Part shown: piece after piece, positions 24,573 through 32,939 of the stretch
Numbering within the stretch: the stretch's first letter is position 1
How the letters are laid out: each line of letters starts with the position of its first letter
Assembly: GCA_039915505.1 (NCBI GenBank)
Contig: JBDSND010000148.1
Location: forward strand, 1-36,450
Length of the DNA stretch: 36,450 nucleotides
From: CAIWHR01 sp039915505
Lineage (GTDB): Bacteria > Pseudomonadota > Gammaproteobacteria > Burkholderiales > Casimicrobiaceae
Direction: 5' to 3'
Program-made: the position numbers and the translations under genes
The notes under the pieces: generated by a model
Database searches by the model: none
What the model saw: the letters and a program-made list of their open reading frames with translations, nothing else
What the model was told of the DNA's origin: nothing

Positions 24573-26420
24573 TCACATCGCGGCGACCCGCTCGCAGACG
24601 GGGCCGCCGACGGCAAGCGCCGCTTCGGCTGCATGCCGCAGGGTCATCGCCATCACCGGTTTGTGAAGCAGCGCGATGCCTGCCGTGGCGGCCTCGCCCG
24701 CCGCGTCATCGGACGTGTCACCCGACACGATCAGGGCCGCGATCGTCCGGTTCAGGCTGTGCCGCATGCGAGTGACGGCGTCGATGCCAGAGGCGCCTTC
24801 GCCGAGGCGCAGATCGACCACGAGAAGGTCGACACGAGGGTCGGCGCCGCATTCCGCGAGGTGCTGAAGGGCCTCGTCGACCGTGCCTGCCGCCACGACG
24901 TCCGCCCCCCAGGTTTCGAACAGCGCGGTCATCGCCCCCGTCACACCCGGATCGTCGTCGATCACCACGAACCGGCGCCGGGCGAACAACGCTTGATCGG
25001 TTGTTTCCATGGCGTGGCTCGCCCGCGCACAGTCCGCGGGGTGTTGGCGCAGGCGATGGGTGGGAGCGCGGTCCAGGTGCACCGAAAACCGTGAACCACG
25101 GCCCGGCGTCGACGCAACCTCGACCCGATGCTCGAGGAGCGTCGCCAATCGCCGGACGATGGCAAGACCAAGCCCCATGCCGTGACCGCGCCGCATCCGG
25201 CCCGCCGCACCTTCGACCTGAACGAACTCCTCGAAGATGCGCGCGCGATCGGTGGGCGCAATGCCGATGCCGGTGTCGACCACGTCGATGCGCACGGTCG
25301 AGCCCCGCCGGCGGGCACCAACGACCACACCGCCAGTTGGTGTATAGCGCAGCGCGTTGGCGACGAGGTTGCGCAGGATCCGTTCGAGCAGTAGTTGATC
25401 GGTGAGTACGACTGCCGGCGTCGCGTGGATCCGCAGGACGAGGCCCGCCGCGCTCGCCTGGGTTTCGAGGTCCCGGGCAATCCGGTCGAAGATTGGCTGC
25501 AACGCAATGGCCGAGATATCAGGCGTCAGGGCGCCGGCCTCAAGGCGCGAAAGGTCTAAAAGTTGCGAGAACAAGCCTTCGAGCGCCTCCACTGATGCGT
25601 GGATACTTTGCACGAGCGGGGTTACGCCCGGATCGCGCACCCGCCCCGCCAATGCCGCTGCGAAGAGGCCCATGGCGTGCAGCGGCTGGCGCAGATCGTG
25701 GCTCGCGGCGGCGAGGAACTGGCTTTTGGCGCGGTTGGCCGTTTCCGCGGCCGCACGTGCGGCTTCCGCCGCTTCAGTCTGCGCGGTCAGCGCGGCGATG
25801 AGATCGGTGTTCTCGTAGCGCATGGCCAGGGACTGGGTCAGGAGGTCGTTCAGTCGGTGCCCGTAGGTCAGGACGAACGCGAGCACGACGCCCATCACGA
25901 GTGCAGTGAACAGATGGACTTCGTCGCCTTCCCAGCCGACCCGAGCGATGAGAGGCACGAGTGCGGCGCAGACGAAGCCGTAGAAGGCGGGCTTGTAGAC
26001 GGCGGTGAGATTGAGGCCGCCGAGCACGACGCCGAAGAGGCAGACGATGAGCAAAGCCTGGTGCGCAGCCGAGGCGGGAAACATCCCGATCGCCGCCACG
26101 CCCCAGAGCGCGCCCGCGACTGTGGACCCGACGGTCCAGTACGCGCCCCATCGCGCGGCACGCTCGGGCCCAGGCGCGATTCGGCGGTACGCCGCAACGA
26201 GCGCGCCACGCCAGCCCTGGTTGGCAACGATGGCCGCGATCCAGGCCGCGATGCCGAGCGCAGCGGCTTCTTGCCATAGCACCGTGCAGAGCAGCACCAC
26301 CCCGAAGGCCATCGACTGCGTGGTGCGATGCCACTGGCCGTAGAGCGTCGCGACCTGGTCGGCGCGTGCCCGCACCAGCACTGCCGGCGCAATCGCCTGG
26401 CGCCCCAGCATGGCGGTCAC
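24573..26420 (-). CDS. Membrane-bound hybrid histidine kinase with C-terminal receiver
   Basis: The 615-residue protein has about six membrane helices in its first ~190 residues without a large periplasmic loop, a coiled coil at about 205-235, a HisKA domain with phospho-accepting His241 in SHDLRQPLHAMGLF, an ATPase domain (LRNLVANALRYTP, DTGIGIAP, GMGLGLAIVRRL), and a C-terminal receiver from about residue 480 with IDDDPGV, the phospho-acceptor in VVDLRLG and a conserved Lys in LLHKPV. The DLRQPLHA form of the His box is typical of a hybrid-kinase family common in proteobacteria. The start is GTG at 26420 or ATG at 26411. It begins two bases after the stop of the NarL-type regulator gene, its likely partner. 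Signal unknown. Confidence 0.9.
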   Translation of the reverse strand: MTAMLGRQAIAPAVLVRARADQVATLYGQWHRTTQSMAFGVVLLCTVLWQEAAALGIAAWIAAIVANQGWRGALVAAYRRIAPGPERAARWGAYWTVGSTVAGALWGVAAIGMFPASAAHQALLIVCLFGVVLGGLNLTAVYKPAFYGFVCAALVPLIARVGWEGDEVHLFTALVMGVVLAFVLTYGHRLNDLLTQSLAMRYENTDLIAALTAQTEAAEAARAAAETANRAKSQFLAAASHDLRQPLHAMGLFAAALAGRVRDPGVTPLVQSIHASVEALEGLFSQLLDLSRLEAGALTPDISAIALQPIFDRIARDLETQASAAGLVLRIHATPAVVLTDQLLLERILRNLVANALRYTPTGGVVVGARRRGSTVRIDVVDTGIGIAPTDRARIFEEFVQVEGAAGRMRRGHGMGLGLAIVRRLATLLEHRVEVASTPGRGSRFSVHLDRAPTHRLRQHPADCARASHAMETTDQALFARRRFVVIDDDPGVTGAMTALFETWGADVVAAGTVDEALQHLAECGADPRVDLLVVDLRLGEGASGIDAVTRMRHSLNRTIAALIVSGDTSDDAAGEAATAGIALLHKPVMAMTLRHAAEAALAVGGPVCERVAAM

Positions 26421-26422
26421 CG

Positions 26423-27070
26423 TTAGCGACGTGCGCTGATGGCCGCCGAATGGATGCCGCGGCGCGCGAGCTCCGCAACGGCCTGGGTGCGTGACTGCAC
26501 CCGCAACGCCCTGAGGATCGCACTCACGTGTACCTTGACCGTGCCCTCCGACAGGCGCAGGTCGCGACAGATGATCTTGTTGGGCTTACCCTCGACGAGC
26601 AGCTTCAGCACGTCCACCTGGCGGGGCGTGAGCCCGAGCGCGTGCGATCCGATAGCGACACCGTCGCCGCTGGCGGGTGTAGCGGTTTGCAGCCGCACTA
26701 CGCGCGCGCCCTGCAGAGCGTCGCGTACGCCTTCGATCAAAACGCTCGAGTGCACGGTCTTCGGAATGAATCCCCGGGCGCCGGCGGCAAGCGCGGCGTT
26801 GACGGTCGCGTCGTCGTGGGTCGCGGACAGGACCACGATCGGAATGCCCGGATAGTCGAGGATGAGATCCGCGAGGAAGTCGAAGCCGCGGGCGCCGGGC
26901 AGGGCGAGATCGAGGAGGATGAGCGCGATGTCGGGCTCGTTGTCGAGGAACTCGACGGCGGCGACGGGATCGCCAGCCGCGCACAGCACAACATCCGTTT
27001 CGACCTGCGGCAGGAGCTGCCCAAGCGCTTCCGCGACCAGCGGGTGATCGTCGATGACCAGCACCTTCAT
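26423..27070 (-). CDS. NarL/FixJ-family response regulator
   Basis: The 215-residue protein has an N-terminal receiver (VLVIDDHPLVAEAL, phospho-acceptor Asp54 in ILLDLALPGARG, and Lys in GARGFIPKTV) and a C-terminal LuxR-type helix-turn-helix (LGLTPRQVDVLKLLVEGKPN, then RLSEGTVKVHVSAILRAL). ATG at 27070 is preceded by a purine-rich GGGGGGAA element and starts directly at the receiver; the longer frame to 27199 has no receiver-like sequence. It is co-transcribed with the hybrid kinase gene, whose start is two bases after this stop. Target genes cannot be read from the sequence. Confidence 0.92.
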   Translation of the reverse strand: MKVLVIDDHPLVAEALGQLLPQVETDVVLCAAGDPVAAVEFLDNEPDIALILLDLALPGARGFDFLADLILDYPGIPIVVLSATHDDATVNAALAAGARGFIPKTVHSSVLIEGVRDALQGARVVRLQTATPASGDGVAIGSHALGLTPRQVDVLKLLVEGKPNKIICRDLRLSEGTVKVHVSAILRALRVQSRTQAVAELARRGIHSAAISARR

Positions 27071-27297
27071 GGTTCCCCCCGGGGGTGAAAATCTGCCGAA
27101 CCGACATGCGTCGAATGGCCGTCCGTCCGCGCTTTCGCAAAAACATATGCCGGGCGGGCCCGAGGGCCCAGCTGCCATTCTCGACAGGGAGGGGGACATC
27201 GCGTCGCTGTCCTTGCCGCGACGCGCGAGGATCGGGTGACCGGCACGAGAGGGGTTCGATCGGATCGATCGGATCGAGCCCTCCTGCCAACGGCGAG

Positions 27298-28824
27298 CTA
27301 CCCGTTCCTGGCCAGCGCCTTCTCGTCCGCGAGGTCGCGGCGTAGCGCCTTGAGGCGTGTGTCGATCACCGACATGACGTAGAAGTCGCCATCCCGGGCC
27401 TTGGCCGCGAGCTCGAGTTGGGTGATCGCGCCCTTGAGATCACCCTGCCACGCGTAGAGCTCACCTTGGTGCAGATGTTGCCGGGTCATGTTGCCAAGCG
27501 CCGCATAGGTCCTCGCAGCCAGGCGATGCAACCGGCCGTCGCTGGGGAACCGCGCCAGCTCGCGCTCCAGGAACGCCGCGGCATCGCGCGCTCGTCCGGC
27601 CTTGAGCAACGTTTCAGGGTAGTCGTATACCAGCTGCATCTTGTTCGGGTAACGCTGCAGGGCGCTTTCGAAGCGGTTGAGCGCACCGGGAATGTCGCCC
27701 GATTCCATCAGCACATGCCCGGCCATCGCCTCGATCATCGGGTGCGGCGGCGCCTTCTTCTCTAAGGCAGCGAGCTCAGCCTTGGCGCGATCGAACTCGC
27801 TGGCGCGCAGCAACGACGCGACCAGTCCATAGCGGGTGGCCACCTCATTGTTGTACTTGCGCTCGGCAAGCGCGTCCCGGAAGAAATCGACAGCCTCTTT
27901 CGGCGTGCCGACGTAGCTGCGCAGCAACGCGCGCACCATGTGGAAGTCCAGGGAGTCGGCGACCTGGCGGTAGGGCTTGTCATGCGCGCGCGCCTGCGCT
28001 TCGGCGATGCGCTCGTATGTCACCGGGTGGGTGCGGAGATACGTGGGTGCGGCGGCGTCGGCGAACCGGGTGGTTTTCTGCAAGCGCTCCATGAAGGTCG
28101 CCATCCCATTGACGTCGAAGCCTGCCGCCTCCAGACGCTGGAAGCCGATGCGGTCGGCCTCGTATTCGTGCTCGCGGGTGTAGTTGATCTGACTCTGGAT
28201 GGCCAACGCCTGCGCGCTGGCAATGGCAGCGGACGCAGCCTGTCCGCTCGACGAGCCACCGGAGCGTGCCGCGGCGAGCGCGACCGCCAGTGCGGCCAGC
28301 GAATAAAGCATCGAGCGTTGCTGGCCGGCTACCGCGCGCGTGAGGTGATGCTGGGTGACGTGACTGATCTCGTGGGCCAGCACGGAGGCGAGCTGCGACT
28401 CGGTCTGGGCGAGCACGATGAGGCCGCTGTTGACGCCAACGAAGCCGCCCGGCAGGGCGAACGCATTGATCGACGGATCGGCGACGGCAAAGAACTCGAA
28501 ATCCGCCTGGCCCGATGGCACTGCCGCAACCAGCCGCTGGCCGAGCAGGTTTAGGTAGTCGTTGACCTCGGGGTCGTCGAGGTAGGCGCCCGCACCACGA
28601 ATCTGACGCACGACGCCTTCGCCCATCTTGCGCTCTTGCACCGGGGTGATGAGCGACTGCGATTCGTCGCCGAGGTCGGGCAGGCGGCTGGTTTGCGCCC
28701 GCGCCAGCGCGAGCGGCTGCATCGTGAGGGCGACGCACAGCAACGACGCGAGGCCGCGCCGGAAGCTTGGGTTGGTGAGCCTACCGCCTGCCTGGCAGGG
28801 TAGTGAAGGTTGCATGTCCGTCAT
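27298..28824 (-). CDS. bepA: Periplasmic M48 metalloprotease/chaperone BepA-like with TPR domain
   Basis: The 508-residue protein has a signal peptide (hydrophobic core about 24-41), an M48 peptidase domain with the zinc site HEISH at 151-155 and third ligand Glu222 in YEADRIG, and a C-terminal TPR region (about 300-490). This is the BepA (YfgC) plan; BepA assists assembly of LptD and degrades stalled outer-membrane proteins in the periplasm. Several features are typical: FALPGGFVGVNSGLI before the zinc site and THPVTYERIAEA after it. ATG at 28824 is used; ATG at 28815 is possible. The gene is divergent from moaC. Confidence 0.92.
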   Translation of the reverse strand: MTDMQPSLPCQAGGRLTNPSFRRGLASLLCVALTMQPLALARAQTSRLPDLGDESQSLITPVQERKMGEGVVRQIRGAGAYLDDPEVNDYLNLLGQRLVAAVPSGQADFEFFAVADPSINAFALPGGFVGVNSGLIVLAQTESQLASVLAHEISHVTQHHLTRAVAGQQRSMLYSLAALAVALAAARSGGSSSGQAASAAIASAQALAIQSQINYTREHEYEADRIGFQRLEAAGFDVNGMATFMERLQKTTRFADAAAPTYLRTHPVTYERIAEAQARAHDKPYRQVADSLDFHMVRALLRSYVGTPKEAVDFFRDALAERKYNNEVATRYGLVASLLRASEFDRAKAELAALEKKAPPHPMIEAMAGHVLMESGDIPGALNRFESALQRYPNKMQLVYDYPETLLKAGRARDAAAFLERELARFPSDGRLHRLAARTYAALGNMTRQHLHQGELYAWQGDLKGAITQLELAAKARDGDFYVMSVIDTRLKALRRDLADEKALARNG

Positions 28825-28969
28825 GGCAAGGAATCCGCGTCTGGCGGTGCTAAGATGCGCCGCCGATTGCGAAGTTCAGATCGTACCGACGCGCGCGGCC
28901 TGGGGCTGCCGGCGAAGGAAACCGGCATCCGCAGGACGATCGCTTTCGCGGTCGGCATTGGGGACCTTC

Positions 28970-29548
28970 ATGGCCAAGACTCCCACCAAGTCCACGAACC
29001 ATCGCACCGTCCGGCGGCGAGCAGCCGCGGGCGCGCAGCGCGCGGGAGGCGATCCTGCCGCAGACGCGCCTGAAGCTCATTTTACGCACTTCGACGCCGA
29101 CGGTCAGGCGCACATGGTCGACGTCGGCGCCAAGCCCGCGACGCGCCGCGTGGCGCGCGCCGGCGGATCGATTCGCATGCAGTCCGCCACCTTTGCGCGC
29201 ATCGCCGGAGGCGCCTTAGACAAGGGGGACGTGCTCGGCGTCGCACGGATTGCCGCCATCCAGGCAGCCAAGCGCACCGCCGAGCTCATTCCGCTGTGTC
29301 ATCCGCTGGGCCTCACGCGCCTTGCCGTGGAATTTGCGCTCGATGCCGAGGTGCATGCCGTGCGGATCGAAGTCACGGCCGAAACCGTCGGCCCCACCGG
29401 CGTGGAGATGGAGGCGCTGACGGCCGCGAGCGTGGGATTGCTCACCATCTACGACATGTGCAAGGCAGTTGATCGGGCGATGCACATCGAAGGCATTCGA
29501 CTGCTCGAGAAGAAGGGCGGCAAGTCGGGGCACTTCATAGCGGATTGA
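28970..29548 (+). CDS. moaC: Cyclic pyranopterin monophosphate synthase MoaC
   Basis: MoaC turns 3',8-cyclo-GTP into cyclic pyranopterin monophosphate, the first stable intermediate of molybdenum cofactor synthesis. The core motifs are complete: DKGDVLGVARIAAIQAAKRT with catalytic-type Lys85 (E. coli Lys51), LIPLCHPL, GPTGVEMEALTA, and YDMCKAVDRAM with Asp162 and Lys165, then KKGGKSGHF at the end. At 192 residues it is about 30 longer than the usual ~160 because of an Ala/Arg-rich N-terminal extension without signal-peptide character. GGGGA at 28960-28964 supports the ATG at 28970. No other moa gene is in the window. Confidence 0.93.
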   Translation: MAKTPTKSTNHRTVRRRAAAGAQRAGGDPAADAPEAHFTHFDADGQAHMVDVGAKPATRRVARAGGSIRMQSATFARIAGGALDKGDVLGVARIAAIQAAKRTAELIPLCHPLGLTRLAVEFALDAEVHAVRIEVTAETVGPTGVEMEALTAASVGLLTIYDMCKAVDRAMHIEGIRLLEKKGGKSGHFIAD

Positions 29549-29796
29549 GCCGCCGCCGACTGATCCGCGACGGTGCCCTCAGTGCCGGCGTGCTCCGGTG
29601 CAAGGGATGATGGAGGATGCGGTGTCGCCGCATGGCGTCACTTGACGCGTAGCGACGCCGGTCGACCAGCACCTTCGCAACGCGCGTTTGACCAAGCCAT
29701 ACGACCCCGATTGCGACCCACCGCAGGAGCGACGCGGCGTGCGTCCCAGTGCTTGCTCCGCCTCTGAGAGGGCGCACGATCCCGGCGACGCGCGCA

Positions 29797-29826
29797 AACA
29801 GGGCGGACCTCGCGGCCCGCCCTGTT
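29797..29826. terminator. Strong hairpin downstream of degP
   Basis: A perfect 10-bp stem, AACAGGGCGG (29797-29806) with CCGCCCTGTT (29817-29826), has a 10-base loop. On the minus strand the stem runs into TTTGCGC, a short weak T-run, so it fits best as the degP terminator, about 75 bases after its stop. Confidence 0.55.
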
Positions 29827-29830
29827 GCAT

Positions 29831-29848
29831 CCGGTCTTGCAGGACCGG
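29831..29848. terminator. Second small hairpin downstream of degP
   Basis: CCGGTC (29831-29836) pairs perfectly with GACCGG (29843-29848) around a 6-base loop, five bases to the right of the larger hairpin. It lies closer to the degP stop and may be part of a tandem terminator. Confidence 0.35.
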
Positions 29849-29900
29849 CGCTGCCGCAGCCGGAGGAGGTCGGCCGCCGCAGTTTTCGGCGTATGCAACG

Positions 29901-31388
29901 TCAGCCGATGGTCACCGGCACGAAGATCCGGGCCTCGTCACGCTGTACCAGGATCGCGACCGTCTTGCCGGCCTTGTCGATGATGGCGCGCAGTTCGTCG
30001 ACCGAATTCACCGGCGTGCTGTTGATCGAGAGAATGACGTCCCCCGGCTGCAGTCCGGCCTTCGCCGCGGGCCCGCCGACGTTCTCGATCACCACGCCAT
30101 TCGCCATGTCCCCGGACTTCTTCTCGTCTGCAGTCAGCGGCCGCACGGCAACACCGAGCTTGCCGCCCGTTGCCGCTTCGTCTTTTTCGTTCTTGGCGAC
30201 CACCGCCTTTTCGGCGTCGAGCGTGCCGACGGTGGTGGTGACGCTGATCGGCTTGCCTTCACGCCATACCTCGAGCGGCACACTCGTCCCCGGCGACAGC
30301 GAGGCCACCAGCGGCGGCAATTCGCCAGAACGGTTGATCGACTTGCCGTTGAACTTAAGGATGACGTCTCCGGGCTTGAGTCCCGCCTTGGCACCAGGAC
30401 CATCCTTCTGCACTGACGACACCAGCGCACCGCCAGGCTGTTTCAGTCCGAAGTTCTCGGCGAGCTGCGCATTGACTTCCTGGATGGTGACGCCGAGCAG
30501 GCCGTGCTGCACCTTGCCGGTCTTGAGGATCTGGTCCTTGACGTTGAGGGCGACGTCGATCGGCACCGCGAACGCGAGACCCTGGAAACCGCCGCTGCGG
30601 CTGAAGATCTGCGAGTTGATTCCGATCACCTCGCCGTTCATGTTGAACAACGGGCCACCCGAATTGCCCGGGTTGACGGCGGCATCGGTCTGGATGAACG
30701 GCACGTAGGAGTCACCGGGTAAGGTGCGACCCTTAGCGCTGATGATGCCGGAGGTCACGGTGTTGTCGAGCCCGAACGGTGCGCCGATGGCGATCACCCA
30801 TTCACCCACGCGTGCCTTCTCGCTGGAACCGGTGTGGACGGTCGGCAGATCCTTGGCCTCGACCTTCAGCACGGCGATGTCGGTGCGCTTGTCGGTTCCC
30901 AGTACTTTCGCCTTGTATTCGCGATGATCGGTGAGCCGCACCGTGACCTCGTCGGCGTTGGCCACGACGTGCGCGTTGGTAAGGATCACGCCATCGTTGC
31001 TGACGATGAATCCCGATCCCATCCCTTGCATCTGCCGAGGCTGCTGGGGTTGCTGGGGCATCGGCATGCCGCGGAAGAAGGGGGCGAGCGGATTGCTGTC
31101 CTCGTCGTCACCGAAAGGCATGCCGCCCTTGGCTGCGGCCTTCTTGAGGCTGCCGGTCACGCTGATCTGCACCACCGCCGGACCGTGCTTTTGCACGAGG
31201 TCCGCGAAATCGGGAAGGGCGGCCGCGGGCGCGCCGCCGACCACCGCGCGCGAAGGCGCGACCACCGGCGGCGTGACCGCCGCGTCGGCGGGGGAAAAGC
31301 CGTGCCGTTCGGCGACCAGTGTGCCCGTGGCAAAGGCGCCAGCGACGGCGAGGGCCACCACACTGCGCTTCAGGGATTTCGATTGCAT
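29901..31388 (-). CDS. degP: Periplasmic serine endoprotease Do (DegP/DegQ/MucD type)
   Basis: The 495-residue protein has an N-terminal signal region (hydrophobic core about 9-25), a trypsin-like domain with His140 (VILTNAH), Asp170 (DKRTD) and Ser243 (GNSGGPLF), and two PDZ domains (about 290-385 and 400-490) with LLGVTIQEVN and LGVAVRPLTA at their starts. A Gln/Pro/Met-rich loop (about 105-122) precedes the protease core, as in DegP-like LA loops. It degrades or refolds misfolded periplasmic proteins. A GGAG element nine bases before the ATG supports the start. qseC-like and qseB-like genes lie directly upstream in the same direction, and a PmrA/QseB-type box sits in its promoter region. 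DegQ or MucD are equally fair names. Confidence 0.94.
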   Translation of the reverse strand: MQSKSLKRSVVALAVAGAFATGTLVAERHGFSPADAAVTPPVVAPSRAVVGGAPAAALPDFADLVQKHGPAVVQISVTGSLKKAAAKGGMPFGDDEDSNPLAPFFRGMPMPQQPQQPRQMQGMGSGFIVSNDGVILTNAHVVANADEVTVRLTDHREYKAKVLGTDKRTDIAVLKVEAKDLPTVHTGSSEKARVGEWVIAIGAPFGLDNTVTSGIISAKGRTLPGDSYVPFIQTDAAVNPGNSGGPLFNMNGEVIGINSQIFSRSGGFQGLAFAVPIDVALNVKDQILKTGKVQHGLLGVTIQEVNAQLAENFGLKQPGGALVSSVQKDGPGAKAGLKPGDVILKFNGKSINRSGELPPLVASLSPGTSVPLEVWREGKPISVTTTVGTLDAEKAVVAKNEKDEAATGGKLGVAVRPLTADEKKSGDMANGVVIENVGGPAAKAGLQPGDVILSINSTPVNSVDELRAIIDKAGKTVAILVQRDEARIFVPVTIG

Positions 31389-31463
31389 AGCTTCGTTCTC
31401 CAGGAAAGACGTTGATCGCGAGAGGGCTTTCTCCCATCACAGATCGCAGGGTACCGACTGAAA

Positions 31464-31480
31464 CTTAAGCCACACTTAAG
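31464..31480. promoter_or_regulatory. PmrA/QseB-type box CTTAAG-N5-CTTAAG upstream of degP
   Basis: Two perfect CTTAAG hexamers (31464-31469 and 31475-31480) are separated by five bases, giving an 11-bp period. This matches the PmrA box (YTTAAK-N5-YTTAAK type) bound by the OmpR-family regulators PmrA and QseB in enterobacteria. It lies 76-92 bases before the degP ATG, in the gap behind a QseC-like kinase gene. CTTAAG is rare in GC-rich DNA, so chance is unlikely. No clear -10 could be assigned. Confidence 0.65.
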
Positions 31481-31559
31481 GCTGGGCCAGGGCCCGCTTT
31501 CGTCCACTCGACGGGGGTATGGGGGCGACGACGGCCCAGTGCAACCCCTTCCTGGTGTT

Positions 31560-32939
31560 TCAGGCCGGAAAGCGCACCGCGATTCCGAGCCCGGGCCCCC
31601 GCTCGGCAGGGTCCGCCGGGGTGAACGCAAGCCCGGGGCCAAGCTCTACGACGGCGCCGTGCCGATCGGCGATCCGCTTGACGATGGCGAGGCCGAGGCC
31701 GCTTCCCGGACTGGCGGTGCCCGGCGCACGGTAGAAGCGGTCGAACACCCGCGGCCGCTCGGACTCCGATATGCCGGGACCGGAGTCGCGCACCAGAAGG
31801 GTGGGTGCCGCATCGTCGCTCAGCGCGACGTCGACCCGTCCGCCCGCCGGCGTGTAGCGCACGGCATTGTCGACCAGGTTGGCGAGCAGGGTGTAGAGCC
31901 CGTCGCGATCGCCTCGCACGGCGATCGGCGCGGGCGGGGCGGTGTAGCCAAGGTCGATCCGGCGCGCCTGTGCCACGCCGGCGCGATCCGCGACCACTTC
32001 CTGCGCGAGGGCGTCGAGATCCACCGACCCGAACGGTCGCTCCGTGACGCCTGGCTCTTCACGTGCCAAGGTGAGGAGCTGCTCAACCAGATGCGTGGCG
32101 CGTTCTAGTCCGCTGCGCAATTCGGCGAATGCCGTGGCGCGCTCCTCCCCTTCGGTGGCGCGCTGGGCAAGCTGGGCCTGCAGGTGCACGGCAGTGAGCG
32201 GGGTGCGCAATTCGTGCGCGGCGTCGGCGATGAACGTGCGCTGGGCCGCGCGGGCCTCGTTGAGACGCGCCAAGAGGCCGTTCAGGGCGTGAACGAGTGG
32301 CGTCACCTCCTGCGGCAGGCCGGCTTCGGGTAAGGGCTCGAGCTCGCGCGAGGATCGTGCCGAGAGCTGCGCGGCCAGGCGATCGATCGGCTTGAGGCCC
32401 CGGGCAATCACGAACCAGGCGAGGACCGCCAGCGCGGGCAGGACGGCGAGCAACGGCACGATGGTGCGCAGGGCCATGCTGGTCGCGAGGGCGGAGCGCA
32501 CCGCCATCGGCTGGGCGACCTGCACCACCTGTTGCCCGGCAAGCATGCTGAACACTCGCCATTCTCCAGTTTCGGCGGCCACCGTGTTGAACCCCAGCCG
32601 GGCATGCTGCGGCAGCCGGCTTTGCGGCTGCGACAGGTACACCTGCACGCCGTTGCGGTCCCATACCTGCACCACCAGGGCGCCGGCCCCGGGCGGGGCC
32701 CCGGGCGGTACGCTTGCGGCGATCGGCATGCCGGTGAGCGAGGCTGCCATCTGCTGCAACTGGTAGTCGAACAGCACGTTGGCCTCCTCGCGGGCGCGTT
32801 GGTAGGTGGCTGCCGCAGCCACGATCCCCGCAAGCAGCAGCCCTGCCATCAGCCAGCCCACCAGGGCGGCGCGCAACGAACGGGGGCGGCGCATGGATTG
32901 CGCATTCGCGCTTCGCGGGACCTCGCCCCGTACCGTCAT
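31560..32939 (-). CDS. QseC/PmrB-like sensor histidine kinase
   Basis: The 459-residue protein has membrane helices at about 24-46 and 158-178 around a ~110-residue periplasmic domain, a short HAMP-like linker (RGLKPIDRLAAQL), phospho-accepting His242 in DAAHELRTPLTAVHLQAQLA, and an ATPase domain with LLANLVDNAVRYTP, DSGPGI and GSGLGLAIVKRIADRHG. The His box and short linker are typical of QseC and PmrB kinases. ATG at 32939 overlaps the regulator stop (ATGA at 32936-32939), which fixes the start against the longer frame to 32969. degP follows 171 bases downstream. Its signal is unknown; QseC and PmrB homologues respond to metal ions, envelope perturbation or host amines. Confidence 0.9.
   Translation of the reverse strand: MTVRGEVPRSANAQSMRRPRSLRAALVGWLMAGLLLAGIVAAAATYQRAREEANVLFDYQLQQMAASLTGMPIAASVPPGAPPGAGALVVQVWDRNGVQVYLSQPQSRLPQHARLGFNTVAAETGEWRVFSMLAGQQVVQVAQPMAVRSALATSMALRTIVPLLAVLPALAVLAWFVIARGLKPIDRLAAQLSARSSRELEPLPEAGLPQEVTPLVHALNGLLARLNEARAAQRTFIADAAHELRTPLTAVHLQAQLAQRATEGEERATAFAELRSGLERATHLVEQLLTLAREEPGVTERPFGSVDLDALAQEVVADRAGVAQARRIDLGYTAPPAPIAVRGDRDGLYTLLANLVDNAVRYTPAGGRVDVALSDDAAPTLLVRDSGPGISESERPRVFDRFYRAPGTASPGSGLGLAIVKRIADRHGAVVELGPGLAFTPADPAERGPGLGIAVRFPA

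Larger units (their letters stand above)
29549..29900. other. 352-base gap between convergent moaC and degP
   Basis: I see no gene with coding character. Its right half holds two perfect hairpins, listed separately, that probably end transcription of degP on the minus strand and perhaps moaC on the plus strand. Confidence 0.6.

Noticed and set aside
27257..27277. CGATCGGAT repeats downstream of bepA as a terminator
   Set aside because: There are just over two copies of a 9-mer and no stable stem-loop followed by a T-run; it appears to be a small local repeat.
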